Source: Salegentibacter flavus
Lineage (GTDB): Bacteria; Bacteroidota; Bacteroidia; Flavobacteriales; Flavobacteriaceae
Reading direction: 5' to 3'
Length of the DNA stretch: 54,592 bases
Assembly (NCBI RefSeq): GCF_900115145.1
Contig: NZ_FOVL01000024.1
Coordinates: forward strand, 1 to 54,592
A program made the translations under genes and the position numbers. This document shows, in pieces, positions 16,889 to 24,421 of the stretch (the stretch's first letter is position 1; the number at the start of each line of letters is the position of its first letter). The notes under the pieces are model-generated. The model had not been told where the DNA came from. It was given only the letters and a program-made list of their open reading frames with translations, and searched no databases.

Positions 16889-16918
16889 AAAAAAAGCCCT
16901 GATAGCATTCAGGGCTTA
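16889..16918 (-). terminator. Rho-independent terminator of the radC-like gene
   Basis: Read on the minus strand, AAGCCCTGA and TCAGGGCTT form a perfect 9 bp stem with a 6-nt loop, followed by a run of seven T. It starts 47 bp past the stop of the radC-like gene. The plus strand also ends in A/T but with a weaker U tract. Confidence 0.8.
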
Positions 16919-16964
16919 AAAAACAAACTAAATTTACTTAACTTAATGGATGTAAGATAAATAA

Positions 16965-17414
16965 TTAAATCAATCCTTCATCGGCAAAACTGAAGTAATC
17001 CCCATCAGGAGTCAGGATCAAGTGATCCAGTACCTTAATGTCAAAAAGTTCCCCGGCTTTTTTAATCTTTTCAGTAAGTAGTTTATCAGGTTGGCTGGGT
17101 TGCAGTGTTCCCGAGGGATGGTTATGGGCGAGGATTATAGCTGTGCTAACTGTTTTAAGGACTACTGCGAATACAATCCTAATATCTATTAAGGTTCCAG
17201 TGATACCTCCCGTAGAGAGCGTATAAATACCTTTTACCTTATTGGAATTATTAAGTAGCAGCATTTTAAAACTTTCGTAGAGTTCAATATTGTTTTTATC
17301 CCAGTGCTCAAACAGCATGGCTGAGGCATCCCGGGAAGAAGATATTTTAGGAAGTAATTTTGTCTTAATACTTCCGCTATACCTAATTGCGATTTCATTA
17401 ACTTTGATTTCCAT
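16965..17414 (-). CDS. RadC-like JAB-domain protein
   Basis: 149 residues, the RadC/JAB (MPN) domain without the N-terminal HhH part. Metal-site residues are visible in AIILAHNHPSGTLQPSQPD (H-x-H and downstream Asp), with an upstream Glu and VLDHLILTPDGDYFSFADEGLI as the typical end. Such short RadC-like genes are constant companions of Bacteroidota mobile elements; their biochemical role is not settled. It follows ssb on the same strand, separated by a hairpin, and ends before a strong terminator. Confidence 0.87.
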   Translation of the reverse strand: MEIKVNEIAIRYSGSIKTKLLPKISSSRDASAMLFEHWDKNNIELYESFKMLLLNNSNKVKGIYTLSTGGITGTLIDIRIVFAVVLKTVSTAIILAHNHPSGTLQPSQPDKLLTEKIKKAGELFDIKVLDHLILTPDGDYFSFADEGLI

Positions 17415-17441
17415 TACAATCTTATTTAAGGGTTGATAATG

Positions 17442-17477
17442 AAAGAGGGCGGAACTTTCATCGGAGACGCCCTCTTT
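17442..17477 (-). terminator. Hairpin between ssb and the radC-like gene
   Basis: AAAGAGGGCG (17442-17451) pairs perfectly with CGCCCTCTTT (17468-17477). The T tract on the minus strand is short, so it may attenuate or protect the ssb mRNA rather than fully terminate. Confidence 0.5.
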
Positions 17478-17485
17478 GCTTTTAA

Positions 17486-17839
17486 TTAGATAGTTTCTTG
17501 TTTAACAACTGAGGTTCCCAATAAAAGGATCTCATGCACCAATATTTCGGTGATGTATTGTTTCTCTCCGGCCTCATTTTCATAAGAGCGGTAAGTTAGT
17601 TTGCCTTTGATGGCGATTTCTTTTCCTTTAGAGATATACTTATTTGCAAGTTCTGCCTGCTTAGCCCAGGCCACAAGTTGGTGCCATTGCGTTTCCTGAA
17701 CTTTCTCACCATCTTTAAAAAATTGTTCATTGGTTGCCAGAGAAAATCGGGTAACCAACATGCCATTTTCAAACCTGTGAGATTTAGGATCTTCCCCTAC
17801 ATGTCCAATTAATTGTACTGTGTTTCTAAGCGTTTTCAT
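17486..17839 (-). CDS. ssb: Single-stranded DNA-binding protein
   Basis: 117 residues with a complete OB fold: TVQLIGHVGEDPKSHRFENG, ATRF-like LVTRFSLATNE, QWHQLVAWAKQAELANKYI, KGKEIAIKGKLTYRSYE. It lacks the long Gly/Gln-rich linker and acidic DDDIPF-type tail of chromosomal SSB, as is common for element-borne copies. It likely coats transferred single strands. It lies upstream of the radC-like gene on the minus strand. Confidence 0.92.
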   Translation of the reverse strand: MKTLRNTVQLIGHVGEDPKSHRFENGMLVTRFSLATNEQFFKDGEKVQETQWHQLVAWAKQAELANKYISKGKEIAIKGKLTYRSYENEAGEKQYITEILVHEILLLGTSVVKQETI

Positions 17840-17880
17840 AACTAAAAGATTTAAAGGTTTATAATTGATTTTTAACTGAT

Positions 17881-17961
17881 TTACTTATTGTATCCTGAGC
17901 GTTTTCCTTTTTTTGATTTTTTTAATTCCGCTTCCTTTTTGTGGATTTTGTATGATTTCAT
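17881..17961 (-). CDS. Possible 26-residue Lys-rich small protein upstream of ssb
   Basis: An ATG at 17961 opens MKSYKIHKKEAELKKSKKGK and ends with RSGYNK before a TAA, 41 bp upstream of ssb. Twelve of 26 residues are Lys or Arg. A further open frame without an ATG (TTG at 18153 to 17965) ends 3 bp before it on the same strand. Both could be leader peptides or chance; I cannot name a family. Confidence 0.3.
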   Translation of the reverse strand: MKSYKIHKKEAELKKSKKGKRSGYNK

Positions 17962-18586
17962 TTTTCAGTATTTAGATTTACTTCCCGTAGCGCCTTCACT
18001 GTTACCTTTTTTTGATGCTGATACACTTTCAAGATTTAGAATTAGGGAGGACTTATATATAGGGAGCGTAGGGACCGGCTTTATGCAGTCCGGACTAACT
18101 TCTAAATCTTGGTATTTTGCATTACAGAAAAAGGTAGTGGCAGTGGAGGCCAAGGGAGATTCTAATGAAAATGGAAGAATACAGATGGAACAGTAAGCGG
18201 AATTAATTTAATAATGAAAATCCTTTTAAGGACTTAAGTGGAAAACCAGAACCGGGAATGAAGCGTTTCCGCCATTTGTGTGGAAGAAGCGGAGTGGGAG
18301 GTGGCGGTTTTTTACTTGTGTCCGGTTCTTTTTATAATGAAGCCCTTTTCCCTGGAGGCACGGAAGGGGAATGTGCTGAATGGTGTGCTGGAAAGATCAG
18401 CTTTGAAAAAAATATCTACTTCCTAGTAATCTGGTGCGGTCTTGGTTTCAAGAAAGCTTTTTTCTTTATTTACATTTGTCTAAATCGTCTTATATTGTTT
18501 AGGGTTTCTAATCTATTCAATTGATGGTTATTTTCAAAGCCCTGGAAATAACCTTGATCTTTTTATAGTTTTATAGTTTCTCCAAA
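17962..18586. other. Region between ssb leader and BLUF remnant, no convincing gene
   Basis: Contains open frames on both strands with poor composition and no recognisable motif, a GC-rich hairpin at 18248-18334 and a smaller hairpin at 18526-18553 (GGTTATTT paired with AAATAACC). I do not support a protein gene here. Confidence 0.5.
18248..18334 (+). ncRNA. Candidate structured RNA or long terminator
   Basis: AGAACCGG (18248-18255) pairs with CCGGTTCT (18322-18329), and inside it CCGCCA (18269-18274) pairs with TGGCGG (18302-18307). A TTTTT tract follows the outer arm. The segment is much richer in G and C than its surroundings. Nested perfect arms with a U tail fit a small RNA with its own terminator or a large terminator on the plus strand. 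No known Rfam family was recognised by eye. Confidence 0.35.
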
Positions 18587-18981
18587 CTAAAATCCTGATA
18601 TAGATTCAATTACCTTATTGACCGCTTTTCTTGCTTTTGGCTCTAAAACCTCAGTATGTCTTAGATATTTTTTTAAGTCTGAATCATTGGTAGCGTCAGT
18701 AATAATTTTACTTATAAAACCATCAAATGCAGGTCGAATAACAGGCTTATCTACAAATTTTATAATATTTCTATGGCGCGGATCTTTTTCAATGCGAGAA
18801 TAAAGATCTTTGATTTCTTTCTCTTCACCTTCTATTAGTTGAAAAAAATTTGTTTCAGAATAAAGAAGAACACCCGTTATATCATGACTGTTATTAAATT
18901 CATTACTTGCTTGAATAAATTAATAACCTCTTCCTTAGTAAGAGAAGAAGCAGAACTTACGTAGGAAATGGCTTGTCTCAT
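18587..18981 (-). pseudogene. BLUF-domain blue-light sensor gene, frameshifted
   Basis: From ATG 18981 the frame gives MRQAISYVSSASSLTKEEV and stops early. A shift near 18905 to 18925 (395 bp, not a multiple of three) restores NSHDITGVLLYSETNFFQLI, GEEKEIKDLYSRIEKDPRHR and a final VNKVIESISGF. These are the BLUF hallmarks: the SYVS tyrosine, the Asn before ITGVLLY and the FFQLIEGE glutamine that together hold FAD. The usual W-S-M strand reads PAFDGF. It is a stand-alone short BLUF protein of about 131 residues, broken by a single indel. A sequencing error is the alternative. Confidence 0.75.
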
Positions 18982-19254
18982 TAAATGTTATTTAAAATTT
19001 GATTTATGGATTTTCCTTTAACTTTTAGCAATAATAAAATAAAAGGAAAATTGCTTAAACTAGCAATTATTTCTTTTTTACAACAGTAGTATTAGCCTTT
19101 TATAATTTAACTACTATAACTTACAATCTAACTTTTGCTGCTTCCTGAGATTGGCCCCTAAGTTTCAAAAATATGTTTAATCAAATACTTTTCCGCGCGA
19201 ATATTTTATTTTACACCCTTTTGTATGCCTGTTATTCATTTTTAGATTGCCTTT

Positions 19255-19440
19255 TTAGTTTTTAAAATTGCTATATGCTAAGACTAAAAAATAAAGCAGT
19301 AAAAACAGAGAACCTGCAAAAAAATAATAATGGTAGGAAGTGCGAAAATCGAATACATCTAATGCGCAAAAGGTTGCTAATATATAGCATATCAAAAACA
19401 ACCAGAACAGAGCGCGCCTCAAAAGAATTAAGGGATTCAT
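19255..19440 (-). CDS. Possible small two-helix membrane protein
   Basis: 61 residues, ATG at 19440. Two hydrophobic helices (about 8-27, ALFWLFLICYILATFCALDV, and 38-56, FFAGSLFLLLYFLVLAYS) with a charged turn between. The composition is that of a real membrane peptide, but the flanking DNA is AT-rich and could give this by chance. No family recognised. Confidence 0.35.
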   Translation of the reverse strand: MNPLILLRRALFWLFLICYILATFCALDVFDFRTSYHYYFFAGSLFLLLYFLVLAYSNFKN

Positions 19441-19819
19441 AATTTTGTATAAATAGAATTAACGATTTAGGGGGGTAAGATGTATGCGGTATGAGCCAAG
19501 TTAAAATCCTCTTATCTTATGATTGTTTTTCCGGTGCGCACACGTTGTGATACGATTTTTTTAATTAAATATTAACAAAGGTTAACAGTTCGTTTTCTTA
19601 TGGGAGGGGAAGATTAGTGTTTTGTTAAATCCAGTAGAATTATTAACACCATTTAAATTTAAAGATCAGCTCTAAGATATTTTTTAGACTGTTGGATTGA
19701 AAATTGGTTCCTAATTTGTTCCTTGCTGGTTGGGTTTTTTATGTACTTGATTTTAATATTAATTTCATTTTCTGTTTTTTTTTGAAATATTGGGAATATA
19801 ATATAAAATAGTCTTGTTT
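19441..19819. other. Intergenic, 379 bp, nothing recognised
   Basis: AT-rich, with no open frame above the noise and no clear hairpin. It marks the junction between the conjugation-related part and the sugar locus. Confidence 0.5.
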
Positions 19820-20857
19820 TTATTTATGGGAATTAAAACTTTTGCTTGAATCACGAATAATTAGTTCTGTTTCTAGAACTACAGTTTCGGAAGAAATAAT
19901 TTCGCTTTTTTCTTCAATCTGTCGTATAAGTAAGTTAGCGGCAGCTTGACCCATTTCAAATGCCCTGTCATTAATCGTTGTCAAGGTTGGTTCTATAATT
20001 CTTGAAATAGGGTAATTACTAAACCCAACAACAGAAATATCACCAGGAATCGAATAGTTAGCCTTTTTAAATACCTGTATGGTACTAACGGCCGTGTAAT
20101 CGTTAGCGCAAAATATACCATCCGGTTTGTGTTCAAGGTTTAAAAATTTTTTTGCAGAATAGACACCTTCGTCGTAATTAAGATCTTTTGTATATTCAAT
20201 CAGCTTTTCATCTAAAGGGATATTATGTTTCACCAAGGCCGCTTTATATCCTTTTAACCTTTCTTTATATATGCTGACTTCCGGGTTTCCAGATATATGA
20301 GCAATTCTTTTGCAGCCGGAAGAAATTAAATGTTCGGTGGCCTTATAGGCTGATTGGTAGTCGTTAATGACAATTTTGCTTGCCTCATAGTTTTCAGGAA
20401 CCCGGTCATAAAATACAACTGGAACTTTATTATCTTTTAGTTGATTAAAGTGGTCATAATTGTTTGTTTCCAGGGCTAAACATACTATAATTCCATCTAC
20501 CATTTTTGTTTGAAGAATCTTGGCAATTTCCTTCTCTCGATCTAAAGAGTCTTGCGACTGAAATATTGTAACATTATATTTTCTCATATAAGCCATTTCT
20601 TCAATCCCACTAATCACCAGTGAGTGGAAATGAATACCTATACGTGGAACTATTATTCCAATCGAAAGCATAGTATTTTTCCGGAAATTTGAGGCGATAG
20701 AGTTTTGAGTATAACCCAATTTTTTCACTGCTTTTTGGACTTCTTCCTTTGTTTTCTTGCTTATTCCCGGATGGTTATTTAGAGCCCTGGAAATAGTAGA
20801 AGGAGCATATCCTAATTCTCTGGCTAGATCCTTTATCGTAATTCTTTTTTTTAACAT
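19820..20857 (-). CDS. LacI-family transcriptional regulator, module A
   Basis: 345 residues from ATG 20857. A longer frame from 20905 adds 16 residues before the conserved start and would run through an operator-like site. Residues 5-25 are the LacI helix-turn-helix (TIKDLARELGYAPSTISRAL, then hinge helix YTQNSIASNFRKN). Residues 60-340 are the periplasmic-binding-type sugar domain (DGIFCANDYTAVSTIQVF, GDISVVGFSNYPIS). It is divergent from susC. A perfect palindrome lies 125 bp from its start and a hybrid half-site lies in its own leader, so it probably controls susC and itself. The effector is unknown; a sugar of the amino-sugar branch is likely. Confidence 0.88.
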   Translation of the reverse strand: MLKKRITIKDLARELGYAPSTISRALNNHPGISKKTKEEVQKAVKKLGYTQNSIASNFRKNTMLSIGIIVPRIGIHFHSLVISGIEEMAYMRKYNVTIFQSQDSLDREKEIAKILQTKMVDGIIVCLALETNNYDHFNQLKDNKVPVVFYDRVPENYEASKIVINDYQSAYKATEHLISSGCKRIAHISGNPEVSIYKERLKGYKAALVKHNIPLDEKLIEYTKDLNYDEGVYSAKKFLNLEHKPDGIFCANDYTAVSTIQVFKKANYSIPGDISVVGFSNYPISRIIEPTLTTINDRAFEMGQAAANLLIRQIEEKSEIISSETVVLETELIIRDSSKSFNSHK

Positions 20858-20865
20858 AATTTTTA

Positions 20866-20880
20866 TACAATCGTTTGCAT
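20866..20880. promoter_or_regulatory. Hybrid operator in the leader of the module A lacI gene
   Basis: TACAATCGTTTGCAT joins the left half of the module B operator (TACAATC) to the right half of the module A operator (GTTTGCAT) around a central CG. It lies 9-23 bp before the lacI start codon, and downstream of a TAnnTTTG promoter element on the minus strand at 20903-20910. It could be a site for mutual or auto-repression. Confidence 0.55.
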
Positions 20881-20902
20881 TGAATAATGCTAATTTAAAA
20901 AT

Positions 20903-20910
20903 CAAAAATA
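20903..20910 (-). promoter_or_regulatory. -7 element of the module A lacI gene
   Basis: On the minus strand TATTTTTG fits the Bacteroidota -7 consensus TAnnTTTG, about 45 bp before the ATG. The -33 element was not assigned with confidence. Confidence 0.45.
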
Positions 20911-20982
20911 CATATTTTTCTTCTAATATAAGCTATTACTCTTCTAAATACAGGGTTATTTCCTGAATTTTTTTTATTTTAT

Positions 20983-21000
20983 TATGCAAACGTTTGCATA
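20983..21000. promoter_or_regulatory. LacI-type operator upstream of susC
   Basis: TATGCAAACGTTTGCATA is a perfect 18 bp palindrome with the central CG of LacI-family operators. Its right arm contains TTTG (20993-20996), which is 20 bp from the -7 element, so repressor binding would cover the -33 box of susC. Confidence 0.8.
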
Positions 21001-21016
21001 GTTTAAAAACTTAACA

Positions 21017-21024
21017 TAGTTTTG
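21017..21024 (+). promoter_or_regulatory. -7 element of the susC promoter
   Basis: TAGTTTTG matches TAnnTTTG exactly. Paired with TTTG at 20993-20996 it gives a 20 bp spacer, and leaves a leader of about 170 bases before susC. Confidence 0.6.
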
Positions 21025-21084
21025 ATTCAGTAATTTGTTTAACTAATTTTTTAACTAAACCTATGAAAGAAACCTGAAATATTT

Positions 21085-21116
21085 AACGTGCACACAAAAG
21101 AACGTGTACACAAAGC
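21085..21116. repeat. Two 16 bp tandem repeats in the susC leader
   Basis: AACGTGCACACAAAAG is followed directly by AACGTGTACACAAAGC. The two copies differ at three positions, and each carries a small palindrome (GTGCAC, GTGTACAC). They lie in the presumed 5' untranslated region of susC and may bind a second regulator or shape the leader. Confidence 0.55.
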
Positions 21117-21199
21117 AAAACTTTTTTAAAACTTTTATTAATGGGCGAAAACGATTTAGTAAGAGAAATTATAAATGTTAACCAATTAAACAACCAAGT

Positions 21200-24100
21200 A
21201 TGAAATTAATAAGACGATCTATTTTTAAGGGATCAATGAGTTTCGGGCGCTTTTTCCTGATAACGTTTTTTTCTTTAGGTGTATCCATATTTATGTATGG
21301 TAATCCAGAGACTAGTGCAGAACGCAGTTTATACCTTGAACTTGAAGCAGATTATAATGAGGGTAATTTTTTAAATGCTCAGGAATTTACAGTTACGGGA
21401 ACTATTGTAGATAATTCTGGTCTTCCTATGCCTGGAGCTACTGTTTTGGAAAGAGGTACCAATAATGGAACGCAAACTGACTTTGATGGGAATTTCACTT
21501 TATCAGTCTCGGATGAAAATGCGGTTCTTGTGGTGTCTTTTGTGGGTTTCGTGACACAGGTAGTAGGGGTTGAAGGACGGCAAACTATAGACATAGCGCT
21601 CGTAGAAGATGCTGCTGCCTTAGATGAAGTTGTTGTTGTCGGGTATGGTACTCAGCAAAAGAGACACCTTACTGGATCGGTAGGTTCCATTGATATGGAG
21701 GAAATAAGTCGACCTGTAGGGGACTTTGGACAGGCTATGTATGGACAAGTTCCTGGAGTGAAGATTCAAAATACAAGTGGTGCCCCGGGGGCATCATCAA
21801 GAATTCAGATTCGGGGAATTACTTCTCTAAGCGGTAGTTCTGCACCCTTAATTGTTATTGACGGGGTGCCGATGCCTTCGATTGATCTAAATAACATAAA
21901 TTCAGCGGATATTTCCTCAATAGAAATTTTGAAAGATGCTGCTTCGGCTGCTATTTACGGATCAAGAGCAGCTAATGGTGTCGTTTTGGTTACTACGAAA
22001 CAGGGTAAGCCAGGGGAGCCTAATATAGCTGTTAATTACACCTATTCTATGCAAAATATAATGACAAAAGTTGACATGATGAACGGCCCTCAATATGCTC
22101 GAGCTTCTATTGATGCTGCTCAGAATGGATGGGTTGACAGTGGTGGTGATCCAAATGCTCCTAATACTATAGAAGCCCGGGGTGAATACAAATATACTTG
22201 GCCCGAAGCATTGGAGAATCCAGAATCATTATGGGATACGGATTGGGAAGAGCTTTACAGTCGTGTGGCACCCATGCATAAAGTAGACTTGAGTACCTCA
22301 GGAGGTAACGAAAAATCAAGATATTATTTATCCGCCGGAGTTCTTGATCAAGAAGGGATGATAGTAACTACAGATTATCAGAGATATACTCTGAATATGA
22401 ATGCTGATACAAAAGTTAAAGAATGGTTGAAGGTGGGGGGGATGCTAAACGTTGCCTACGACAACCGAAGTGCATTAGAAGGTCGTGCAATGAACGCTAT
22501 CCGTGAATATCCACAAATATATCCTGAGTTTGGGAATAATGGTTATTTGGGAGGTCCTATGTCCATTGATGGTTTTGAAAATCACTATAACATTTTAATG
22601 CGGGCCAATGCAGCAGGGCATCCTTATTGGCATCTTTACGGGTATGATGATGATCGACATAGTGTAACTACCTTAGGTAATTTATTTACGGAGATAGATT
22701 TATTACCAGGTTTAAAATTTAGGAGCTCACTGAATGCGTCTTATACGCGAAACGACCGGAAATTTGTGCAAAAAGTGGATGCGGGGGTAGAATCACTAAA
22801 CAGAGGTAATGTGTCAAGTAATATGGACCGTACTTTGAATTACACACTTGAAAACCTATTTATGTATGATATGAGCTTTGGTGAGCATAATTTTGCTGCG
22901 GTGGCGGGTTATGAATTTAATCAACGCGACTATTATTATTTGCAGGGCCAGCGAAGTGATTATGATAACGATGAAGTGCCATATCTATCAGGTGGTGCAA
23001 CAATAAACAATGCAACTGATAATGCATCTGAATATGCCTTAATGTCCATTTTAGGGCGTGTAAACTATAATTATAGTGGGAGATATCTGATTTCAGCTAC
23101 TTTTCGTCGTGATGGTTCTTCTCGGTTTGGACCCGATAATAAATGGGGTAATTTCCCCTCGGTATCTGCGGGATGGATAATTAGTGAAGAAGGGTTTATG
23201 GAAAATTCCAGTGTAATAACTAATTTAAAATTCCGAGCAAGCTATGGTTTAACAGGTAATGACGGTTTTCCTGATTATGCGTGGGTGAGTCGGATGCAAA
23301 TGACACCGCTGGCTATTGGAGATAATACATCTACATCATATTTCCCTTCAAGTGTGCAAAATCCTGATTTGGCATGGGAGCGAACAAGACAGGTTAATCT
23401 TGGTATTGATTTAGGAATTATGGATAACCGTTTTACACTTGAAGCAGATTATTTCGAATCAGTATCAGACGGATTACTTTTAAATGTCCCTATTCCTACT
23501 ACCTCAGGTTTCGGTTCTATATTCAGAAATATTGGAGAACTGGAAAGTCATGGATTTGAATTAGGGGTTTCATCACGAAATCTCGTTAGCCTTGAAGATG
23601 GCCTAAATTGGACAACACATGCTACATTTTCAACGGAAAGAAGTCTTATAACGAAATTAGGTCCTAATGACGCTCCATTAACCCTTTCGAGAAGTAATAT
23701 GAATATCCGTAATGCTATTGGTGAAGTTCCTTTTAGCTTTTTTGCTTATGATTATGACGGGGTTTATATGAATCAGGCTGAAATTGATGCTCATGGCGTT
23801 GAATACAATTTCCCAGTCCATCCGGGAGATGGAAGATATAAGGATGTAAATGGTGATGGCCGTATTACGGCAGATGACCGGACTATTGTTGGTAATAATC
23901 AACCAGATTTTATTTGGGGGTTAAATAATAATTTTCATTACAGGAACTTGGATTTCAGTTTTCAATTAGGAGGCCAGGTCGGCGGTGAAATATATAATGC
24001 TCATGCCCGTAGATCGATTTTTAATCATGAAGGGCGTAATTATTTCGCAATTCTTGAAAACCGTTGGAGATCTGAACAAGAACCTGGAGACGGCTACCAC

Positions 24101-24415
24101 TATAAGCTCAATGTGGATATTGACGGTATGGAAAAACAACCATCAGATTATTGGTTAGTGAGTGCTACTTATTTGCGCTTAAGAGATGTAACTTTAGGCT
24201 ATACCTTAGGTGATAATCATGCTCAGAGTTTGGGCGTGTCCAGTGCAAGAATATATTTAAACGGAGTAAACTTACTAAATTGGCAGGAGGCGGAAACCAT
24301 TGGTGATCCGGAAAATACCACTGGATCTAATAGTGACGCTGCAGTTTCAGGAGTACAATTTAATTCTTATCCTACAGCGAGAACGATTTCACTTGGCTTG
24401 AATATTAACTTTTAA
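21200..24415 (+). CDS. susC: SusC/RagA-family TonB-dependent outer-membrane transporter
   Basis: 1071 residues. A signal sequence (about 1-33) precedes a carboxypeptidase-regulatory-like domain (VTGTIVDNSGLPMPGATV, 45-125), the DEVVVVGYGTQQK TonB-box region, a plug domain (140-270, SIEILKDAASAAIYGSRAAN) and a 22-strand barrel ending in ISLGLNINF. It carries no STN domain, so it is not tied to an ECF sigma/anti-sigma pair. Together with the SusD partner 6 bp downstream it imports an oligosaccharide or glycoside across the outer membrane. Upstream operator and promoter indicate LacI control. Confidence 0.95.
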   Translation: MKLIRRSIFKGSMSFGRFFLITFFSLGVSIFMYGNPETSAERSLYLELEADYNEGNFLNAQEFTVTGTIVDNSGLPMPGATVLERGTNNGTQTDFDGNFTLSVSDENAVLVVSFVGFVTQVVGVEGRQTIDIALVEDAAALDEVVVVGYGTQQKRHLTGSVGSIDMEEISRPVGDFGQAMYGQVPGVKIQNTSGAPGASSRIQIRGITSLSGSSAPLIVIDGVPMPSIDLNNINSADISSIEILKDAASAAIYGSRAANGVVLVTTKQGKPGEPNIAVNYTYSMQNIMTKVDMMNGPQYARASIDAAQNGWVDSGGDPNAPNTIEARGEYKYTWPEALENPESLWDTDWEELYSRVAPMHKVDLSTSGGNEKSRYYLSAGVLDQEGMIVTTDYQRYTLNMNADTKVKEWLKVGGMLNVAYDNRSALEGRAMNAIREYPQIYPEFGNNGYLGGPMSIDGFENHYNILMRANAAGHPYWHLYGYDDDRHSVTTLGNLFTEIDLLPGLKFRSSLNASYTRNDRKFVQKVDAGVESLNRGNVSSNMDRTLNYTLENLFMYDMSFGEHNFAAVAGYEFNQRDYYYLQGQRSDYDNDEVPYLSGGATINNATDNASEYALMSILGRVNYNYSGRYLISATFRRDGSSRFGPDNKWGNFPSVSAGWIISEEGFMENSSVITNLKFRASYGLTGNDGFPDYAWVSRMQMTPLAIGDNTSTSYFPSSVQNPDLAWERTRQVNLGIDLGIMDNRFTLEADYFESVSDGLLLNVPIPTTSGFGSIFRNIGELESHGFELGVSSRNLVSLEDGLNWTTHATFSTERSLITKLGPNDAPLTLSRSNMNIRNAIGEVPFSFFAYDYDGVYMNQAEIDAHGVEYNFPVHPGDGRYKDVNGDGRITADDRTIVGNNQPDFIWGLNNNFHYRNLDFSFQLGGQVGGEIYNAHARRSIFNHEGRNYFAILENRWRSEQEPGDGYHYKLNVDIDGMEKQPSDYWLVSATYLRLRDVTLGYTLGDNHAQSLGVSSARIYLNGVNLLNWQEAETIGDPENTTGSNSDAAVSGVQFNSYPTARTISLGLNINF

Positions 24416-24421
24416 AATGAA

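Larger units (their letters stand above)
16522..16964. other. 443 bp intergenic region between mobilization and radC-like genes
   Basis: No coding frame of interest. It holds the CGCT-TT-AGCG repeat at 16683-16692, the long inverted repeats at 16713-16758 described separately, and a terminator at 16889-16918. It should also contain the mobilization promoter on the minus strand. Its position beside the mobilization operon is where oriT would be expected. Confidence 0.6.

Noticed and set aside
18258-18524. 88-codon open frame on the plus strand rich in Gly, Phe and Cys
   Set aside because: It runs across the GC-rich hairpin and its composition looks like translated noncoding DNA.
18526-18553. 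Hairpin GGTTATTT/AAATAACC as terminator of the BLUF gene
   Set aside because: On the minus strand it has no T tract after the stem, so a terminator role is not supported.
18618-18803. 61-codon open frame on the plus strand
   Set aside because: It is opposite the BLUF pseudogene, which explains the conserved sequence on the other strand.
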